Below are positions 61,899 through 64,000 of a stretch of 64,000 nucleotides of DNA, piece by piece. Each line of letters opens with the position of its first letter. The first letter of the stretch is position 1. The position numbers were made by a program, and so were the translations under genes. The notes under the pieces were generated by a model. It ran no database searches. It had not been told where the DNA came from and was given only the letters and a program-made list of their open reading frames with translations. The stretch comes from Methylococcus capsulatus (GTDB lineage Bacteria; Pseudomonadota; Gammaproteobacteria; Methylococcales; Methylococcaceae), in the NCBI RefSeq assembly GCF_036864975.1, contig NZ_CP104311.1:2359513-2423512 (forward strand). The letters run 5' to 3'.

Positions 61899-64000
61899 GT
61901 GATCAGGAGATCGGGCGAACTCGGGTTGGGGCTGCTGCTGGTTGTCACCCTCGGGCTGGCGGGCTGCGAGGGGCCGCTCAACAGCCCGTATCCGGCGGAT
62001 GATGCCGAGCGCAACATTCTGTATTCCTCGTTTTCGGAGCGTCCCAAGCATCTCGACCCCGCGCGCGCCTACAGTTCCGACGAGAGTCTCATCATTGGCC
62101 AGATCTACGAGCCGCTGCTGCAGTATCACTACCTCAAGCGCCCTTATGTCCTGGAGCCGGCGACCGCTGAGGCCTTGCCGGAGATCCGCTATCTCGACGC
62201 CAAGGGCCGGCCGCTGCCGCCAGGCGCGCCGGATTCGGCCATCGCCTACAGCGAGTACGACTTCCGCCTGAAACGCGGCATCCGTTTCCAGCCGCATCCG
62301 GCCTTCGCCCGCAGCGCGGAGGGCGAGTACCTCTATCACCATCTGAATCCCGAGCAGCTCGCCCAAATCCGGACCTTGGCGGATTTCCCCGAAACCGGTA
62401 CCCGGGAACTGACGGCGGAGGATTACGCTTACCAGATCAAGCGTCTGCTGCATCCGGCGCTGCATTCGCCGATCGCGGAACTGATGAAGGAACACATCGT
62501 CGGCTTCAAAGCGCTGGGGGACATCCTCGAGCGGGATTATTTCGCCACTCCCAAAGGCCGCTTCTTCGATCTCCGACCTTATACCCTGGAAGGTGTGCGG
62601 GTTCCGGACGCTCATCGCCTCGTCATCCGGCTCCATGGCAAATATCCGCAGTTCCGCTTCTGGCTGGCGATGACCTTCTTCGCGCCCATGCCCTGGGAGG
62701 CCGACGCCTTCTATGCCCAGCCGGGGCTCATCGAGAAGAACATCACGCTGGACTGGTATCCGGTGGGTTCGGGCCCTTACCTGCTGGCGGAGAACAACCC
62801 CAACCGTCGCATGGTGCTGGAACGCAATCCCTATTTCCACGAGGACCGCTATCCGGCCGAGGGCGATCCCGAAGACGGGCCGGCCGGTCTGCTGGCCGAC
62901 GCGGGCAGGTTGTTGCCGTTGGTCGACCGGGTGGTCATGATTCTGGAAAAGGAAACGATCCCTTATTGGAACAAGTTCCTGCAAGGCTATTACGATTATT
63001 CCGGCATCGCTTCGGACAATTTCGACCAGGCGGTGCAGGTCGGCAGTTCGGGCAGTCCAGAGCTGACGCCGGAAATGCTGGAGAAGGGCATCCGGCTGGA
63101 GACTTCGGTCGCGGCGTCCGATTACTACCTCGGGTTCAACCTGCGCGACCCGGTGGTCGGCGGACTGGACGAAGCGCACTGCAAGCTGCGCCAGGCGCTC
63201 AGCATCGCCATGGATTACGAGGAATTCATCGCTATCTTCATGAATGGCCGGGGGGTACCAGCGCAAGGCGTGCTCCCGCCAGGCATCTACGGCTACCGGG
63301 AAGGGGAGAAGGGGATCAATCCTTATGTCTACGACTGGGTGGACGGGGCGCCACGGCGCAAAAGCATCGAAACCGCCCGCCGTCTGCTCGCGGAGGCAGG
63401 CTACCCCAACGGCGTCGATGCTGTGACCGGCAAGCCGCTGGTGCTGTATCTCGATCTTTCCACCCACGGCGCAGACGACAAGCCGTTACTGGCCTGGTAC
63501 CGCAAGCAACTGGAGAAGCTCGGCGTACAACTGGTGTTTCGTGCTACCGACTACAACCAGTTCCAGCAAAAGATGGCGGCCGGTAACGCCCAGATCTACC
63601 AGTGGGGCTGGAATGCCGACTATCCCGATCCGGAGAATTTCTTCTTCCTGCTGTACGGGCGCAATGCCAAGGTACCGAATGGCGGCGAGAATGCCTCGAA
63701 CTATGTGAGCGAAGAATTCGACCGCTTGTTCGAACGGATGCGCAACTTGGACGATGGTCCGGAGCGTCTGGCACTGATCGATGCCCTGCAGGAAAAGGTC
63801 CGGCACGATGCCCCTTGGATTTTCGGGCTGCATCCCAAGGGTTTCTCGCTGCATCATGCCTGGTACGGTAATCTCAAGCCCAACCTGATGGCCAACAACA
63901 AACTCAAGTACCTGAAGATCGACGCACGGCAGCGCGCGGCCCGCCGCGCCGAGTGGAACCGGCCGGTGTGGTGGCCGCTGTTGGCGGGATTGGCGCTGTT
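61899..64000 (+). CDS. Oligopeptide ABC transporter substrate-binding lipoprotein (3' end outside the window)
   Basis: The gene starts at GTG 61899 and stays open to the right edge, giving at least 700 residues. MIRRSGELGLGLLLVVTLGL then AGC forms a lipoprotein signal with a cysteine at residue 23. The rest matches the SBP_bac_5 family (RNILYSSFSERPKHLDPARAYSS; AEDYAYQIKRLLHPALHSP; VGSGPYLLAENNPNRRMVLERN; WNADYPDPENFFFLLYG). The family's usual end is near residue 660; here a basic stretch and a hydrophobic WWPLLAGLAL follow, suggesting a C-terminal membrane helix or a fused domain beyond the edge. Confidence 0.87.
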   Translation, partial: MIRRSGELGLGLLLVVTLGLAGCEGPLNSPYPADDAERNILYSSFSERPKHLDPARAYSSDESLIIGQIYEPLLQYHYLKRPYVLEPATAEALPEIRYLDAKGRPLPPGAPDSAIAYSEYDFRLKRGIRFQPHPAFARSAEGEYLYHHLNPEQLAQIRTLADFPETGTRELTAEDYAYQIKRLLHPALHSPIAELMKEHIVGFKALGDILERDYFATPKGRFFDLRPYTLEGVRVPDAHRLVIRLHGKYPQFRFWLAMTFFAPMPWEADAFYAQPGLIEKNITLDWYPVGSGPYLLAENNPNRRMVLERNPYFHEDRYPAEGDPEDGPAGLLADAGRLLPLVDRVVMILEKETIPYWNKFLQGYYDYSGIASDNFDQAVQVGSSGSPELTPEMLEKGIRLETSVAASDYYLGFNLRDPVVGGLDEAHCKLRQALSIAMDYEEFIAIFMNGRGVPAQGVLPPGIYGYREGEKGINPYVYDWVDGAPRRKSIETARRLLAEAGYPNGVDAVTGKPLVLYLDLSTHGADDKPLLAWYRKQLEKLGVQLVFRATDYNQFQQKMAAGNAQIYQWGWNADYPDPENFFFLLYGRNAKVPNGGENASNYVSEEFDRLFERMRNLDDGPERLALIDALQEKVRHDAPWIFGLHPKGFSLHHAWYGNLKPNLMANNKLKYLKIDARQRAARRAEWNRPVWWPLLAGLAL

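Noticed and set aside
61884-63467. Minus-strand open frame of 527 codons
   Set aside because: Antisense to the oligopeptide-binding lipoprotein gene, which has a proper lipobox and family motifs.
1-64000. CRISPR arrays, rRNA genes, replication origin
   Set aside because: No regularly spaced direct repeats, rRNA sequence or DnaA-box cluster was seen.

Overview
The window is high-GC, densely coded DNA from a gammaproteobacterial methanotroph, most likely Methylococcus capsulatus or a close relative. This rests on gene content, not on a database match. The pointers are a PPi-dependent phosphofructokinase directly upstream of a membrane H+-pyrophosphatase, an operon of methanofuran/tetrahydromethanopterin-type C1-cofactor genes, and a sigma-54 activator with a methanogen-type cysteine-rich sensor domain.

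Layout. 1-3211 (minus): a Ycf46-like AAA ATPase cut by the window edge, a secreted cupin, a beta-carbonic anhydrase and a DUF938 methyltransferase. 3427-5076 (plus): a sigma-54 activator. 5235-16577 (plus): a 12-gene set resembling an aryl-polyene pathway (ACP, membrane protein, acyl-activating ligase, two hotdog enzymes, acyltransferase, LolA-like carrier, MMPL exporter, deacetylase, methyltransferase, ketosynthase, ketosynthase-like partner, ketoreductase), mostly joined by 4-bp ATGA/GTGA overlaps. 16587-17867: a Kef-type antiporter. 17910-18408 (minus): a DUF2442 gene with a decayed DUF4160 partner. 18596-24253 (minus): a one-module NRPS (C-A-T-TE) followed by two alpha/beta-hydrolases. 24485-29159 (plus): lipoprotein, proA, nadD, truncated haemoglobin, P-loop ATPase and metA, ending against a convergent BASS transporter.

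30182-36391 is an accessory stretch: an L,D-transpeptidase, a large RCC1-repeat surface protein frameshifted in a C7 tract, REP-like palindromes on both sides of that gene, a complete IS1182-type insertion sequence with a CTAG target duplication, and a VapBC-type toxin-antitoxin pair whose toxin gene overlaps ubiX. 36388-41239 holds ubiX, a VOC protein, pyrD, and three cofactor genes (mfnB, DUF447, DHPS-like). A 21-bp minisatellite occurs in two of these three genes. 41322-45464 encodes a 1380-residue CheB-remnant/CheR/PAS/GGDEF/EAL protein. 45499-50618 holds pgi, argH, a histidine phosphatase and a CNNM/CorC protein.

51043-54490 is the pyrophosphate module: PPi-PFK and a K+-independent-type H+-PPase. 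54873-59394 carries oligopeptidase A, a rubredoxin too short for most gene finders, a Tim44-domain protein, a TlpA-like thioredoxin, hemJ and an FmdB zinc ribbon. 59430-60831 (minus) is a worn Mu-like prophage remnant. fabI and an oligopeptide-binding lipoprotein cut by the right edge close the window.

No rRNA, intact tRNA or CRISPR array was found.
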